This document shows, piece by piece, positions 50,683 to 59,436 of a DNA stretch of 64,000 nucleotides; positions within the stretch are counted from its first letter, which is position 1; every line of letters begins with the position of its first letter. The notes under the pieces are model-generated. The model was not told the DNA's origin. It was given only the letters and a program-made list of their open reading frames with translations, and did not search any database. The stretch is from contig NZ_CP016474.1 of the NCBI RefSeq assembly GCF_001693255.1, positions 2,064,661 through 2,128,660 of the forward strand, in the 5' to 3' direction. Both the position numbers and the translations under genes were made by a program. This stretch comes from Picosynechococcus sp. PCC 7003. GTDB taxonomy: Bacteria; Cyanobacteriota; Cyanobacteriia; Cyanobacteriales; MRBY01.

Positions 50683-51013
50683 ACGTGAATAGTGTCAGTC
50701 TAAAACAAGAACAAGGAATCTAGACTGACACTACTTGATCTCACTTGGAAAAATTCTTTGTATTTTCTACTTTTACTTTGAGTGATTTCATCAATAAAAC
50801 TTATTTCTAGAGGTTGTATGCCTCTTTTTGAATAATCAATAAGCTGCGCTAAAAAGGCCAGAATGATTTTTTCTATAGGAAACTTACTGTGACTTGCAAC
50901 AATCGTTAATATATATGGTCTAAATGGGAAAGAAGTGGTAAAAAACGTAAAGAAATCCATAATTACGTATCCACAGCTCTTGATGATTGCTGGTGGTCTG
51001 CTCTAAATTAAAA
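50683..51013. other. Intergenic region upstream of the DUF3769 gene
   Basis: This AT-rich spacer of 331 bases contains the inverted repeat at 50690-50733 and otherwise nothing I can identify. A minus-strand open frame (50700-50960, 86 codons) has phenylalanine- and isoleucine-rich composition typical of random AT-rich DNA and is not called. Confidence 0.4.
50690..50733. repeat. Perfect 13-base inverted repeat
   Basis: TAGTGTCAGTCTA and TAGACTGACACTA are separated by 18 bases and lie eight bases after the stop of the small exported protein gene. No T run follows on either side, so a simple intrinsic terminator is not evident. It could act as a message-stabilising hairpin. Confidence 0.75.
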
Positions 51014-53917
51014 ATGACAATTAAACAGTCAATTGCGCCACTTTTAGTCACTTTTTGCTTAGGGTATTTAGGCACCAACCAAACCTTAAGTATCGCCGCA
51101 AATTATCCTTTAGAGACAGACAGACCATCTTACGGAAATGGGCGAAGTGACCAAGGCAAGACTCAAAAAAAGCTATCTGGCTATGAAGCAATAGAATTCA
51201 TTGCGCAATCCCCTTTGAGTTCGGAATTATTTAATGATAGTCAAATCAGTCCAGAACAAATAGATCTCGAAGAAGGGATTTTCCCAGAACTACCGATTCG
51301 CCAAGATTTAGAAGATCAAGATACAGAAGAGCTAGAACAAGATTTCAAAGAGGCAGCAAGTGAGTCCGAAAATCTTGATAGAAGGAAAGAATTAATAAGA
51401 CGGTTTATGTTGCGTTCTCTTGCGATTAGCTCACAAAGATATCCATTTCTAATCGATCCAACTGACAATGTAACGTTCGAACCGCTCCAATTTAATCCTT
51501 TCGAGCTAGAAAACTATGGTCAATTTGATCTGCAAATTAACAACAGTGATTTTGTAATTGATAAAATTACCTATGGCCTCTTTCCTAAAGAAAATCAGTT
51601 CTACTGGGTTCTCCCTAATAATAGAATTGTATTTGAAACCCAAGGCTGGGTTGGTGGTCTTCGATATCAGGGACAGACTACAGATATCCGAGAAATACGA
51701 GATGCTCGCCAGGAAGTCTCATTTTGGGGATTACAAGCAGTTTGGAATATCCCAAGAATACGTACTAACGGTTCTGACGTTGTGGATATTTTGCCCATTG
51801 AAGAATTACGCCAGGCAGACATCACAACATTTGCTGGACAAGTCACTTCAAATGATGGCTTTCCTGGTCAAGTGATTATTAATAGCGGTATTGATCTCAA
51901 TGATCCCAACATTATTGATATTAGTGAACTTTTAAATTCTCCACCAGGCTTAGGAGAAACATCAACTAATTCTACCCAGGGGGGCAAAAATCTTTTCGAA
52001 GGACTAGAAGATGAACGGACACCAATTATTCTACAGGCATTTCCAACCAGTGACTTAAGTAAATTATTGGAAAACAACGTCGATCTCCGTGAAGGTGAGT
52101 TTATCCCTAGAGAAAATTTGACAAATACAGGCATTGTTTTTGGAGATGTAATCAAGGGCGACAGAATTGAGATTGACCTTGATTTCACTTCAGTACCGGG
52201 TGTTAAGTTTGCTCGTCCCTTTGATGACTTCAAAAATCTCGATCTTTTGAATGTTTTGGTTAATCCAGATTTAACAGGAAAAGAATATGACCGACGGTAC
52301 TTAAATTCATTACTCTGGAATGGGATTCGTCGTAGCCCAAGAATTGATAATGCTAGAGTCACTACAGAAACGACTAGTTGGTATCAAGGATATCTAAGTC
52401 GTCCTCATAAGCGCGCAGCCATCACCTACCATGCTGAAGAGCCTTCAGCCACTTTTACAGAAATTTTTGCTAACCCTGGCCTTGGCTTCACAGTCGGCAG
52501 TTGGGGAGATAAATTTGACGGGATTCAGTCTCTTAATATTACAACGGGTTTGCTTTTAGGAGGAATTTTCGAAGCAGTTGATGAGGATGGTGTTCAGGAC
52601 TCATTAAATACAGCAAAAGAGCTCTTTGAGCAGGGAAAACTTACTTCCGGATTAAATACAAAAGCAACTCCCCAGGAATTACGAGAGCTTGGTTTACGTT
52701 TAGATAAAAGTCTCTTATATGCTGATTTTAATACTAATATTGCACAAACATCAGGACGCCTAACGTCTGATAGCTATGTTACACCCAAAACTTCAGAACT
52801 ATGGCAACTCCGTACTGGATTATTTCCGCGTCGTGTTCAAGTGATCGAAGAACAACAGTTAAGCTCAACCGCAGGACAACCTTTTTTCTCCAAAGTTGAT
52901 ATCTCACAATTTGGGCAACTGACTTTTATTGGTGTTCCTACTTCAGAAGATCGCTTATTTGAAACACCAGAAGAAACAAATAGTACGCCTGCATCTTCTT
53001 TTCTCTCTCTTGGAACGCCACGAACAACTTTTGGCACTGAAGTTCTTTTAACAACACCCAATGGACAGCGTTTTCTACAACGCTTTTCGACGGATTCTAC
53101 CCAATTTAGTAGTTTACCGAATGCAATTAAAAGTTTTGACATTGCTTTTGATCGGGTTAATATCGCTCAAATTGATCAGATTCAATCTCTTACTTCAATT
53201 TATGAAGGTATCGCTTATGTTCCAGCTATTGAATTGGCCTATGCAGGTTCTTCCGATCTTTGGTATTACAATCTTAATGCGGGTGTTTGGGCTACCTTTA
53301 ATAGTCAAGTAGCTCCTGGTGTCACAGAAAAAGTTATTGATAATAACGAGCCAACAATTGGTGCTTATTTAAAGGGTTTTGCAAACGCGATTCAAGAAAC
53401 TCCTATTCTTAGTGGCAACTCGATGGCCATGGGAGTCAAAGCCTATGGCCCCACATTTCGTTTTAATGCAGATACTCAAAGTCGCTTTAATTTAACTTTA
53501 GGTTATGAATATGGTGAACGGCGTCCTGGGCTGGGTTGGACTCTGCGACCAACGCTATTTTATTCTCAGGGTACTAGTGTTGATGAAGAGGAAAGTCTGC
53601 AAAACTGGGTAGGACTACTAGATGGACAAATTGGTTGGCAATCGGGTTTAAGCATCATTAATCGTTTAGAGGTTGGAGAACAGCTTTTTGCAAGTTTAAC
53701 AGCACGACAGCGGCTCAATCCTAATATTTCAATTGGCATTTACACGCAAAATTTTGATAATGAGATTTCTGGTTTAGGTCAGCGGATAGAGGGGAATTCA
53801 ACAGGATTAATCTTGCGCTATGATTCGACTAGAAGTCGTACGTCTTTCTATGAAGGCCGGATTGGGACAAGTGATGCAGGTTTAGATTTCGAATTTCGCA
53901 GTCGCTTTGTTTTCTGA
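51014..53917 (+). CDS. DUF3769 outer-membrane-type protein
   Basis: This 967-residue exported protein starts with a signal (IKQSIAPLLVTFCLGYLG). A long acidic linker follows (about 60-140; DLEDQDTEELEQDF), then a domain reminiscent of LptD/OstA-type lipopolysaccharide transport (FVIDKITYGLFPKENQFYWV). The C-terminal third is rich in alternating strands and ends in aromatic phenylalanine (EFRSRFVF), the outer-membrane beta-barrel signature. Function in cyanobacteria is not established; envelope transport is the main guess. ATG 51014 is chosen over 50987. Base composition is more AT-rich than the flanks and there are no HIP1 sites in the gene. Confidence 0.78.
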   Translation: MTIKQSIAPLLVTFCLGYLGTNQTLSIAANYPLETDRPSYGNGRSDQGKTQKKLSGYEAIEFIAQSPLSSELFNDSQISPEQIDLEEGIFPELPIRQDLEDQDTEELEQDFKEAASESENLDRRKELIRRFMLRSLAISSQRYPFLIDPTDNVTFEPLQFNPFELENYGQFDLQINNSDFVIDKITYGLFPKENQFYWVLPNNRIVFETQGWVGGLRYQGQTTDIREIRDARQEVSFWGLQAVWNIPRIRTNGSDVVDILPIEELRQADITTFAGQVTSNDGFPGQVIINSGIDLNDPNIIDISELLNSPPGLGETSTNSTQGGKNLFEGLEDERTPIILQAFPTSDLSKLLENNVDLREGEFIPRENLTNTGIVFGDVIKGDRIEIDLDFTSVPGVKFARPFDDFKNLDLLNVLVNPDLTGKEYDRRYLNSLLWNGIRRSPRIDNARVTTETTSWYQGYLSRPHKRAAITYHAEEPSATFTEIFANPGLGFTVGSWGDKFDGIQSLNITTGLLLGGIFEAVDEDGVQDSLNTAKELFEQGKLTSGLNTKATPQELRELGLRLDKSLLYADFNTNIAQTSGRLTSDSYVTPKTSELWQLRTGLFPRRVQVIEEQQLSSTAGQPFFSKVDISQFGQLTFIGVPTSEDRLFETPEETNSTPASSFLSLGTPRTTFGTEVLLTTPNGQRFLQRFSTDSTQFSSLPNAIKSFDIAFDRVNIAQIDQIQSLTSIYEGIAYVPAIELAYAGSSDLWYYNLNAGVWATFNSQVAPGVTEKVIDNNEPTIGAYLKGFANAIQETPILSGNSMAMGVKAYGPTFRFNADTQSRFNLTLGYEYGERRPGLGWTLRPTLFYSQGTSVDEEESLQNWVGLLDGQIGWQSGLSIINRLEVGEQLFASLTARQRLNPNISIGIYTQNFDNEISGLGQRIEGNSTGLILRYDSTRSRTSFYEGRIGTSDAGLDFEFRSRFVF

Positions 53918-53990
53918 TCTGAATAGATGCAGTCAAAAAAAATATTTAACTAGAGTGAGTAAAACTTCAAAAAATAGCTATACATAGCAT

Positions 53991-54025
53991 AAAAAAAGAG
54001 AGGTAATAAAGGTTCATTACCCCTC
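53991..54025 (-). terminator. Terminator of the exported protein gene 54087-55046
   Basis: On the minus strand ten-base arms GAGGGGTAAT and ATTACCTCTC pair at nine positions around an eight-base loop, followed by seven T. It begins about 60 bases after the stop. Confidence 0.75.
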
Positions 54026-54086
54026 CAATTTAATTTCATAAACAAATAGCTTCTAATAGCAAAAATTATTCAAGAATTAAGCTCAT

Positions 54087-55046
54087 TTAAGGTACCGCTA
54101 GAATGCCTGCTGCTACCTCAACATCACTTATGTCAAAGCCCAGTAAGGTTTGAATATCATCAACATCGCCGGCAACGCTAGATAGATTATCAAGATATCC
54201 TCCTTCAGCAAGGGCCTGGAAGATAGCGTTTTTGGTGTCAGTGGTAAGGCTAGGATTGTTATAGACAGTGGCGATTACCTGTTCTAGAGATCCACCACCT
54301 TGAATTGTTTGCTGAATTGCATACTGAAGGATGCCGTCGATATAGGGGGCAACATCTGCTGCATTCAATGACAGTTGATAGACAGGGGAGTTATTAACAT
54401 CTTGGAAAATAAACTCAGCGTATTTGAGGAAGTCAGAGAGAATGACAGTGGGATCGAAAGAACCAGTTAACTCAACATTGGCCGCAACAAACCCTTCATC
54501 AGTAACTGTCAGTGGAGCAACTGCCTCTACTTCAAAACAGATAGGATCTTCTGCTGGTTCTAGACTTGCTAGGTCACCGGCACAAATGCTATTTGCTGTA
54601 GCCAATGTCCATTGGATAGTATCAAGGTTTACCCCAGTACCATTGACATCATTGAGTTCTGCGAGGACTTCTTGAATTTTGGGAGCACCACCCACTAGGG
54701 TTAAGTTATTCAGAGCGAGGAAAGATCCCAGAGTCCCAACACCAGTATTTCCAGGAAGAGCAAGCCCAGGAAGAGTACTAGGCAAAATACCAGGCGGGAA
54801 TAAAGTCTGACCAGTATTAAAAAGTTGAGGTGTATTTAAGGGTCTATAGCCCAAGCTGATCTCTGCAGAATTGAAGCGGCTACCGGGACTGTCTACCTCA
54901 ACTGCATAGGCAGAAATTGCTTCGCCCGCAGAGGTAAAAGTGACAGAACCAGAAACGGTATCTGCAGCAGCAGGATTAATCGCCATCAAGGAAACAGTAG
55001 CCATAGTGGCTGTTCCACTTAAAAGCTTTACAGAAAGGTTTTTCAT
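54087..55046 (-). CDS. Exported protein of unknown function (alpha-helical, acidic)
   Basis: This 319-residue acidic protein has a signal peptide (VKLLSGTATMATVSLMAIN, cleaved near AAADT). The mature part has a glycine/threonine-rich beta start (VSGSVTFTSAGEAISAYAVE), a proline-rich middle (PPGILPSTLPGLALPG), two cysteines (NSICAGD; DPICFEV) and an amphipathic helical C-terminus (LSSVAGDVDDIQTLLGFDI). It resembles no family I know; it may be an abundant secreted or surface protein. It is monocistronic with its own terminator and lies in the HIP1-free block. Confidence 0.68.
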   Translation of the reverse strand: MKNLSVKLLSGTATMATVSLMAINPAAADTVSGSVTFTSAGEAISAYAVEVDSPGSRFNSAEISLGYRPLNTPQLFNTGQTLFPPGILPSTLPGLALPGNTGVGTLGSFLALNNLTLVGGAPKIQEVLAELNDVNGTGVNLDTIQWTLATANSICAGDLASLEPAEDPICFEVEAVAPLTVTDEGFVAANVELTGSFDPTVILSDFLKYAEFIFQDVNNSPVYQLSLNAADVAPYIDGILQYAIQQTIQGGGSLEQVIATVYNNPSLTTDTKNAIFQALAEGGYLDNLSSVAGDVDDIQTLLGFDISDVEVAAGILAVP

Positions 55047-55354
55047 CGGAATAATCTTTTATCCATGATAATTAGGCAAACTCTAAGCTGAAAACCAAGA
55101 ATTCTAAGCTATTAGAGCTAGATATATTGACGAAGAGTTAGAGTTTTCAGAATATTAACAAACTTTTTAGAAATGTGAACAAAGAAAAATGTGAAGTTTC
55201 ATTGAAATATTCAATATGCATACTCATTTTCTCAAAAGTTATAAGTTAATGGCTCTGGCTCATAAAATCAGCTCAAAAACAAATTTTGTATTGGTATATT
55301 GTTTTGTACTTTTGGAGTGATATTTAAACTTTATTGTGTTTTAATTGGCTCGAC
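55047..55354. other. AT-rich intergenic region
   Basis: The spacer of 308 bases upstream of the exported protein gene at 54087-55046 is AT-rich. It contains short imperfect repeats of CTCTAAGCTGAAAAC-like sequence and no gene I can support. No clear promoter pair was found. Confidence 0.4.
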
Positions 55355-55882
55355 CTATTGGCATTTTGAATTGAAATCACGCAACCAAAGCCTAATGGCT
55401 TGGCCAACGGAACCTTGGGAAGCATCACGGGGTGGGTTGGCTGGTTGACTAGGATCGGGGTTGGCAAGGCTAGAAACTACATTGGCGATCGCCCAACCGT
55501 TTTTTGTGGGCGTTAGAAACAACCAATAGTAGTTTTCAAAGCTAATTTTTTGGGTGTCGCTGTATTGGGTTTCTAGGGTAGTGAAAAAAACTTGCTCCGT
55601 AGTATCAGGCACCGTAGGCGTATATTGACGATTTTTGAGGGGCAGAGGATTAAAATTGCCTGGGCTAGCGATGACAATATAATTAAAACTATCTTCGGTG
55701 CGGTCTAAATTGCGCGCCCGTTGGATCACCCGATTGCCGTAGCTGGGTAGATCTTCTAGGAGTTGGGGCACGATTTCTGTTAATGGTGCGTTGCACTTGG
55801 ATTGGGCGATCGCCTGCGTTGAGCAGATTCCGAAACTGCCGCAAATTAATGTGAAATAAATGGCGAAGGAGCGGTTAATCAT
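55355..55882 (-). CDS. Exported protein of unknown function
   Basis: This 175-residue protein has a signal peptide (SFAIYFTLICGSFGICS, cleavage near AIAQSK). The mature domain has two cysteines (SKCNAPLTEIVPQLL; final NSKCQ) that may pair, and a strand-rich centre (FNYIVIASPGNFNPLPL; YYWLFLTPTKNGWAIANV). I do not recognise the family; the layout is typical of small cyanobacterial periplasmic proteins. ATG 55882 is chosen over an upstream start at 55918 because it begins the signal sequence. It lies just after the phosphohexomutase gene in the same direction. Confidence 0.68.
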   Translation of the reverse strand: MINRSFAIYFTLICGSFGICSTQAIAQSKCNAPLTEIVPQLLEDLPSYGNRVIQRARNLDRTEDSFNYIVIASPGNFNPLPLKNRQYTPTVPDTTEQVFFTTLETQYSDTQKISFENYYWLFLTPTKNGWAIANVVSSLANPDPSQPANPPRDASQGSVGQAIRLWLRDFNSKCQ

Positions 55883-55980
55883 CGTGTTTTTGGAGATGTG
55901 AATAGATGACCCATGCAATTACCCCGGGCAAAACAGGGAGAAAAATTATTCTCCCCTGTCTGTTTAGTTTAACTCTCGGC

Positions 55981-57441
55981 TTAGTCGGCAGCCTCAGCCC
56001 AGGTTTTCGCCCAGGCGAGGATCTCCTGGACAGCTTCAGGGTTGGCCGCTTCACTATATAACCGCAGTACAGGTTCAGTGCCGCTAAAGCGAATCAACAA
56101 CCAACTTTGATCAGCGAGGCGGAATTTATAGCCATCTTTGGTGTCGCAGTGAAGCACCTCACGGTTGGCAATCGCCTTGGGGGGATTAGTCGCAAGCAGC
56201 TTTAAAAGGCGATCGCGGCTGGAGAAGTCCCGCAAATGTAGATCAATGCGGTCGTAAGCTCCATGGAAATCAGCTTTGGTTTGCAGAGAATGGTAAATCT
56301 CGCCGAGGTCTTGATCGAAGGTGGCGATCGCCTCCAGTAAATATAAAGCTGCAAGGAGAGCATCCCGTTCGGGAATGTGATGGCCGTAGCCAATGCCGCC
56401 GGACTCTTCTCCACCGAGGAGAACCTGAGTCTGTTGCATCCGTTCGGCGATGTATTTGTAGCCAATGGGCGTTTCAAAGACTGGCAAATCGTAGTATTTG
56501 CTCAAACGTGGGATTAAATCAGAGCCGCTGACAGTTTTAACAACCTCTCCCTGATATTTGCGGTTTTGAGACAAATGGGCCAATAAAATTGGGATTAACT
56601 TTTGGGAACTGAGAAACGAACCATCTCCGGCCACAGCGGCAATGCGATCGCCATCGCCATCAAAGACAAACCCCACCTGAATTGCGTTTGAATTTTGATC
56701 ATGGGCGGTGCGGATTGTGCGTTGGAGCTGGGACAAATGCTTTTCTAAAGGTTCCGGTGGCCGCCCCCCAAACAAAGGATCTGGCTCGCTGTGGATTTCT
56801 TGGATCGCAGTATTGAGCAGTTGAGTGAGGCCGCCCGCCGCCGCCCCATACATTACATCGGCAAAAACCTGTAAACGGCCACTGGCGATCGCCTGACGAA
56901 TTTTTTCGAGATCCACCAGTTGCTGTAACCCGCTGCAATAGTCCTGCCACGGGTCGAAATAGTCTAGGCTGCCCATCGTTAAAGCTTGAGGTTCACTGTC
57001 CGCCTCTAGGCACGCCTCAATTTGAGCGGTAATTTCCTCGGAAACCGAACCGCCGAAAGCCCCTTTCACCTTCAAACCCAGATAACCCGCCGGATTATGG
57101 CTAGCCGTTAGGGCGATCGCCCCCAGAGCCTTTTGGTGATGGGCTGCATAACTGAGGGCCGGGGTGGGTGCATAGCTATTGGCCAGGAGCACGCGAACGC
57201 GAAACCCTGCCCCCTGGATCGCCTCTGCGGCGGCGAGGGCAAACTCATCTGCAAGAAACCGCCGGTCATAGCCGACAATCACTGTATTATCGTCAGCCTG
57301 ATCCGCGAAATTTTCTTTTAAAACATGGGCCGTGGCGATCGCCACCCGTTGCACCCGTTCAAAGGTAAAATCCGCTGCAATAATGCCACGCCAACCGTCT
57401 GTGCCGAACCGAATCGGCTGTTGATTTCCAAACGCCAACAC
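55981..57441 (-). CDS. Phosphoglucomutase/phosphomannomutase family enzyme
   Basis: Alpha-D-phosphohexomutases interconvert hexose 6- and 1-phosphates by means of a phosphoserine. The 486-residue protein has all loops: IRFGTDGWRGIIAADFT at the N-terminus, the active serine in ALTASHNPAGYLG, the metal loop VFDGDGDRIAAV, the sugar loop GGEESGGIGYG, and the phosphate loop RFSGTEPVLRLY. The start is GTG 57441. It could supply mannose-1-phosphate to the guanylyltransferase or glucose-1-phosphate to glycogen synthesis; sequence alone does not separate these. The gene lies next to the PulC-like gene. Confidence 0.93.
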   Translation of the reverse strand: MLAFGNQQPIRFGTDGWRGIIAADFTFERVQRVAIATAHVLKENFADQADDNTVIVGYDRRFLADEFALAAAEAIQGAGFRVRVLLANSYAPTPALSYAAHHQKALGAIALTASHNPAGYLGLKVKGAFGGSVSEEITAQIEACLEADSEPQALTMGSLDYFDPWQDYCSGLQQLVDLEKIRQAIASGRLQVFADVMYGAAAGGLTQLLNTAIQEIHSEPDPLFGGRPPEPLEKHLSQLQRTIRTAHDQNSNAIQVGFVFDGDGDRIAAVAGDGSFLSSQKLIPILLAHLSQNRKYQGEVVKTVSGSDLIPRLSKYYDLPVFETPIGYKYIAERMQQTQVLLGGEESGGIGYGHHIPERDALLAALYLLEAIATFDQDLGEIYHSLQTKADFHGAYDRIDLHLRDFSSRDRLLKLLATNPPKAIANREVLHCDTKDGYKFRLADQSWLLIRFSGTEPVLRLYSEAANPEAVQEILAWAKTWAEAAD

Positions 57442-57480
57442 AATCTCTGCCTCAACAACTTAAAAACGTCCTTTAGCAGT

Positions 57481-58470
57481 TTAGTTGCTGGGGAAGTCCT
57501 GACCAACATAAATGGTGCGCGTCTGACCAGCTCGCTCCAGGATGACTTGGTTACTCTGGGCACCAATCAGCTTCCAACTGCCACTGCCCAACTCTTCCCC
57601 AAGGCGAAACCGTTGGGTGGTGCCATTAATTTTGAACAAGGCTTCAGAGCGATCGCCCGCTTCCAAAACTCCCACCAGGCTATACATCGTCTTCGGCGCA
57701 GCAGGAGGCGCAGGCACATTACTAATGCTTGGGGTTGCTGCACTGGGTGCGGGGGGAGGCACGATGGCTAAGGGGGCTGGCTTTGTTGGTTGTGGTGGCG
57801 GGGGAGGGGCGATCGCCATTGGTGGTTCCACGCTGGGGGGCGGCGGTAATAAGGCTAGACCTTGAGATAAATTCGCACTGCCATTGGTGCCCGCATTGGG
57901 CGGATAGACCGGAATATAAATGCGTTCAATGACCTGTGGCCCCGAATTTGTCTCTGATTCTGGTGTTTCTGCATCCCCTTGGCGATCGATATTGTCGAGG
58001 GCCCGTTGAATATAGTTCGCAAATTCTGTTCCCGGCTCTGGGTTTTCTGGGGGGACTGTCTCCGTCGCAGGGGGCGTAGAACGACCGAGGAATTGCGGCA
58101 TTTTTAACTGATCATTCGCCGCTAACCACAAAACACCTCCCACCAAAGAGGCACAGGAGCAGATAAATAGGAGTCGCTCTGTGTAATAGCCCCAGCCCCG
58201 TTTTACCACCAATTCTGCGTCGATTTCCTCTGGCGGAAAGGGGGGTTCCTCTGGCGGAGGCCCCATGAGATCTCCCTGGGTGACTAATACCGATTGCATC
58301 GGTCTGACTTCCGGTTCTGGCGATCGCCTAAAGGATTGGGGCGGTTGGCGATCGCCTAAGAGCTGATCAATATCCGCAAACACATCATCCATGAGACGGT
58401 TAGCCTCTGCTTCAGCAGACCAAGAATCAGATTCTAGGGAATCCAAGGAAGTTGTGCGCAGTTCGTTCAT
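57481..58470 (-). CDS. Membrane protein with a PulC/GspC-like C-terminal domain
   Basis: This 329-residue protein has a short cytoplasmic N-terminus with an acidic helix (RLMDDVFADIDQLLGD), one membrane segment near residues 104-120 (LLFICSCASLVGGVLWLA), then a long proline-rich periplasmic linker (PPPPSVEPPMAIAPPPPPQP). A small beta domain ends the protein (SLVGVLEAGDRSEALFKING, then RFRLGEELGSGSWKLIG). That domain resembles the homology region of type II secretion GspC/PilP-like proteins. No secretion or pilus genes are adjacent, so the system it serves is unknown. It lies 39 bases upstream of the phosphohexomutase gene. Confidence 0.65.
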   Translation of the reverse strand: MNELRTTSLDSLESDSWSAEAEANRLMDDVFADIDQLLGDRQPPQSFRRSPEPEVRPMQSVLVTQGDLMGPPPEEPPFPPEEIDAELVVKRGWGYYTERLLFICSCASLVGGVLWLAANDQLKMPQFLGRSTPPATETVPPENPEPGTEFANYIQRALDNIDRQGDAETPESETNSGPQVIERIYIPVYPPNAGTNGSANLSQGLALLPPPPSVEPPMAIAPPPPPQPTKPAPLAIVPPPAPSAATPSISNVPAPPAAPKTMYSLVGVLEAGDRSEALFKINGTTQRFRLGEELGSGSWKLIGAQSNQVILERAGQTRTIYVGQDFPSN

Positions 58471-58815
58471 ATCACCAAGAGGGGGGCAGAAAAATTGCTT
58501 TTATTGTAATCAGGATCTCGCCACCTAACCGTGCCGAAATTAGCGATCAGTCCAGGGTAAAGCGTCGAGATTGGCGCCACATACTCAAGACGTGGGAATA
58601 TCTCTACAATCCTAATGCCCTTTGGCCAGGACGCAACCCCAAGCTTGCTTTTTTTCACAATTGGCAGTTTTGAGGAGATTTAGCAGCAATAGAAAAAAAT
58701 CTCTGAAAATGCTGCTGATGTTTTTCAGAAAAGAACCAATGCAGGGAGATAAATTTCAAAAAAACCCTTCTCCCATTAAACTGTTTATGTTTTGTTTCTG
58801 AGGGAAAAAAGTCAC
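58471..58815. other. Intergenic region between the PulC-like gene and cysC
   Basis: A plus-strand open frame ends at 58673 (RRDWRHILKTWEYLYNPN, then LWPGRNPKLAFFHNW). It has a somewhat protein-like aromatic composition but no ATG, GTG with ribosome site, or known family. It is left uncalled. The 140 bases before cysC are AT-rich. Confidence 0.4.
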
Positions 58816-59349
58816 ATGGAGCATCGTGGCGTCACAGTTTGGTTCACCGGTCTGAGTGGTGCAGGGAAAACCACCATTAGCCATGCCCTAGCGGAACGTT
58901 TAAAAGCGGCTGGGTGTAAGTTAGAAATCCTGGATGGCGACATTGTCCGGACAAATCTCACCAAGGGCCTGGGCTTTAGCAAAGAAGACCGTGATGAAAA
59001 TATTCGTCGGATTGGCTTTGTTTCCAACCTGCTCACCCGCAATGGTGTGATTGTCTTTGTTTCTGCCATTTCCCCTTACCGGGAAATCCGCGAAGAAGTG
59101 CGGCAACGGATTGGCGATTTCGTTGAAATTTTCGTTAATGCTCCCCTCGAAGAATGTGAACGACGGGATGTCAAAGGTCTTTATCAACGGGCAAGAGCGG
59201 GTGAAATTAAAGGCTTTACCGGGATTGATGATCCCTATGAAGCGCCCACCAATCCTGAAGTGGAATGCCGCACCGACCTCGAAGAACTTGAAGAAAGTAT
59301 CGAAAAAGTGATGGCGAAGCTCACTGAACTAGGCTACATCACCCCCTAA
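58816..59349 (+). CDS. cysC: Adenylylsulfate kinase
   Basis: CysC phosphorylates adenylylsulfate (APS) to PAPS in the cytoplasm, the second step of sulfate assimilation. The 177-residue protein has the P-loop [43 protein letters not shown] (motif [15 protein letters not shown]), the substrate loop [15 protein letters not shown], and the lid [23 protein letters not shown] 58816 is chosen over a TTG at 58792; GAGGGAAA lies before it. cysH, which uses PAPS, is 2.5 kb away on the same strand but not in the same operon. Confidence 0.95.
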   Translation: MEHRGVTVWFTGLSGAGKTTISHALAERLKAAGCKLEILDGDIVRTNLTKGLGFSKEDRDENIRRIGFVSNLLTRNGVIVFVSAISPYREIREEVRQRIGDFVEIFVNAPLEECERRDVKGLYQRARAGEIKGFTGIDDPYEAPTNPEVECRTDLEELEESIEKVMAKLTELGYITP

Positions 59350-59380
59350 ATTTTTGTTGAAGTCTCAATTTCATACTCTG

Positions 59381-59417
59381 AAATGCAGTCCAGAATTATG
59401 CTTGGCTGCATTTTTTT
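59381..59417 (+). terminator. Rho-independent terminator of cysC
   Basis: AAATGCAG pairs with CTGCATTT around a loop that itself contains CCA/TGG, followed by a T run. It begins 31 bases after the cysC stop. Confidence 0.78.
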
Positions 59418-59436
59418 ATGTTGGGTTTATGTTGGG

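Noticed and set aside
50700-50960. 86-codon minus-strand open frame upstream of the DUF3769 gene
   Set aside because: AT-driven hydrophobic composition, no ribosome site and no recognisable motif.
58452-58673. 73-codon plus-strand open frame before cysC
   Set aside because: No supported start codon and no known family, although its C-terminal half looks somewhat protein-like.
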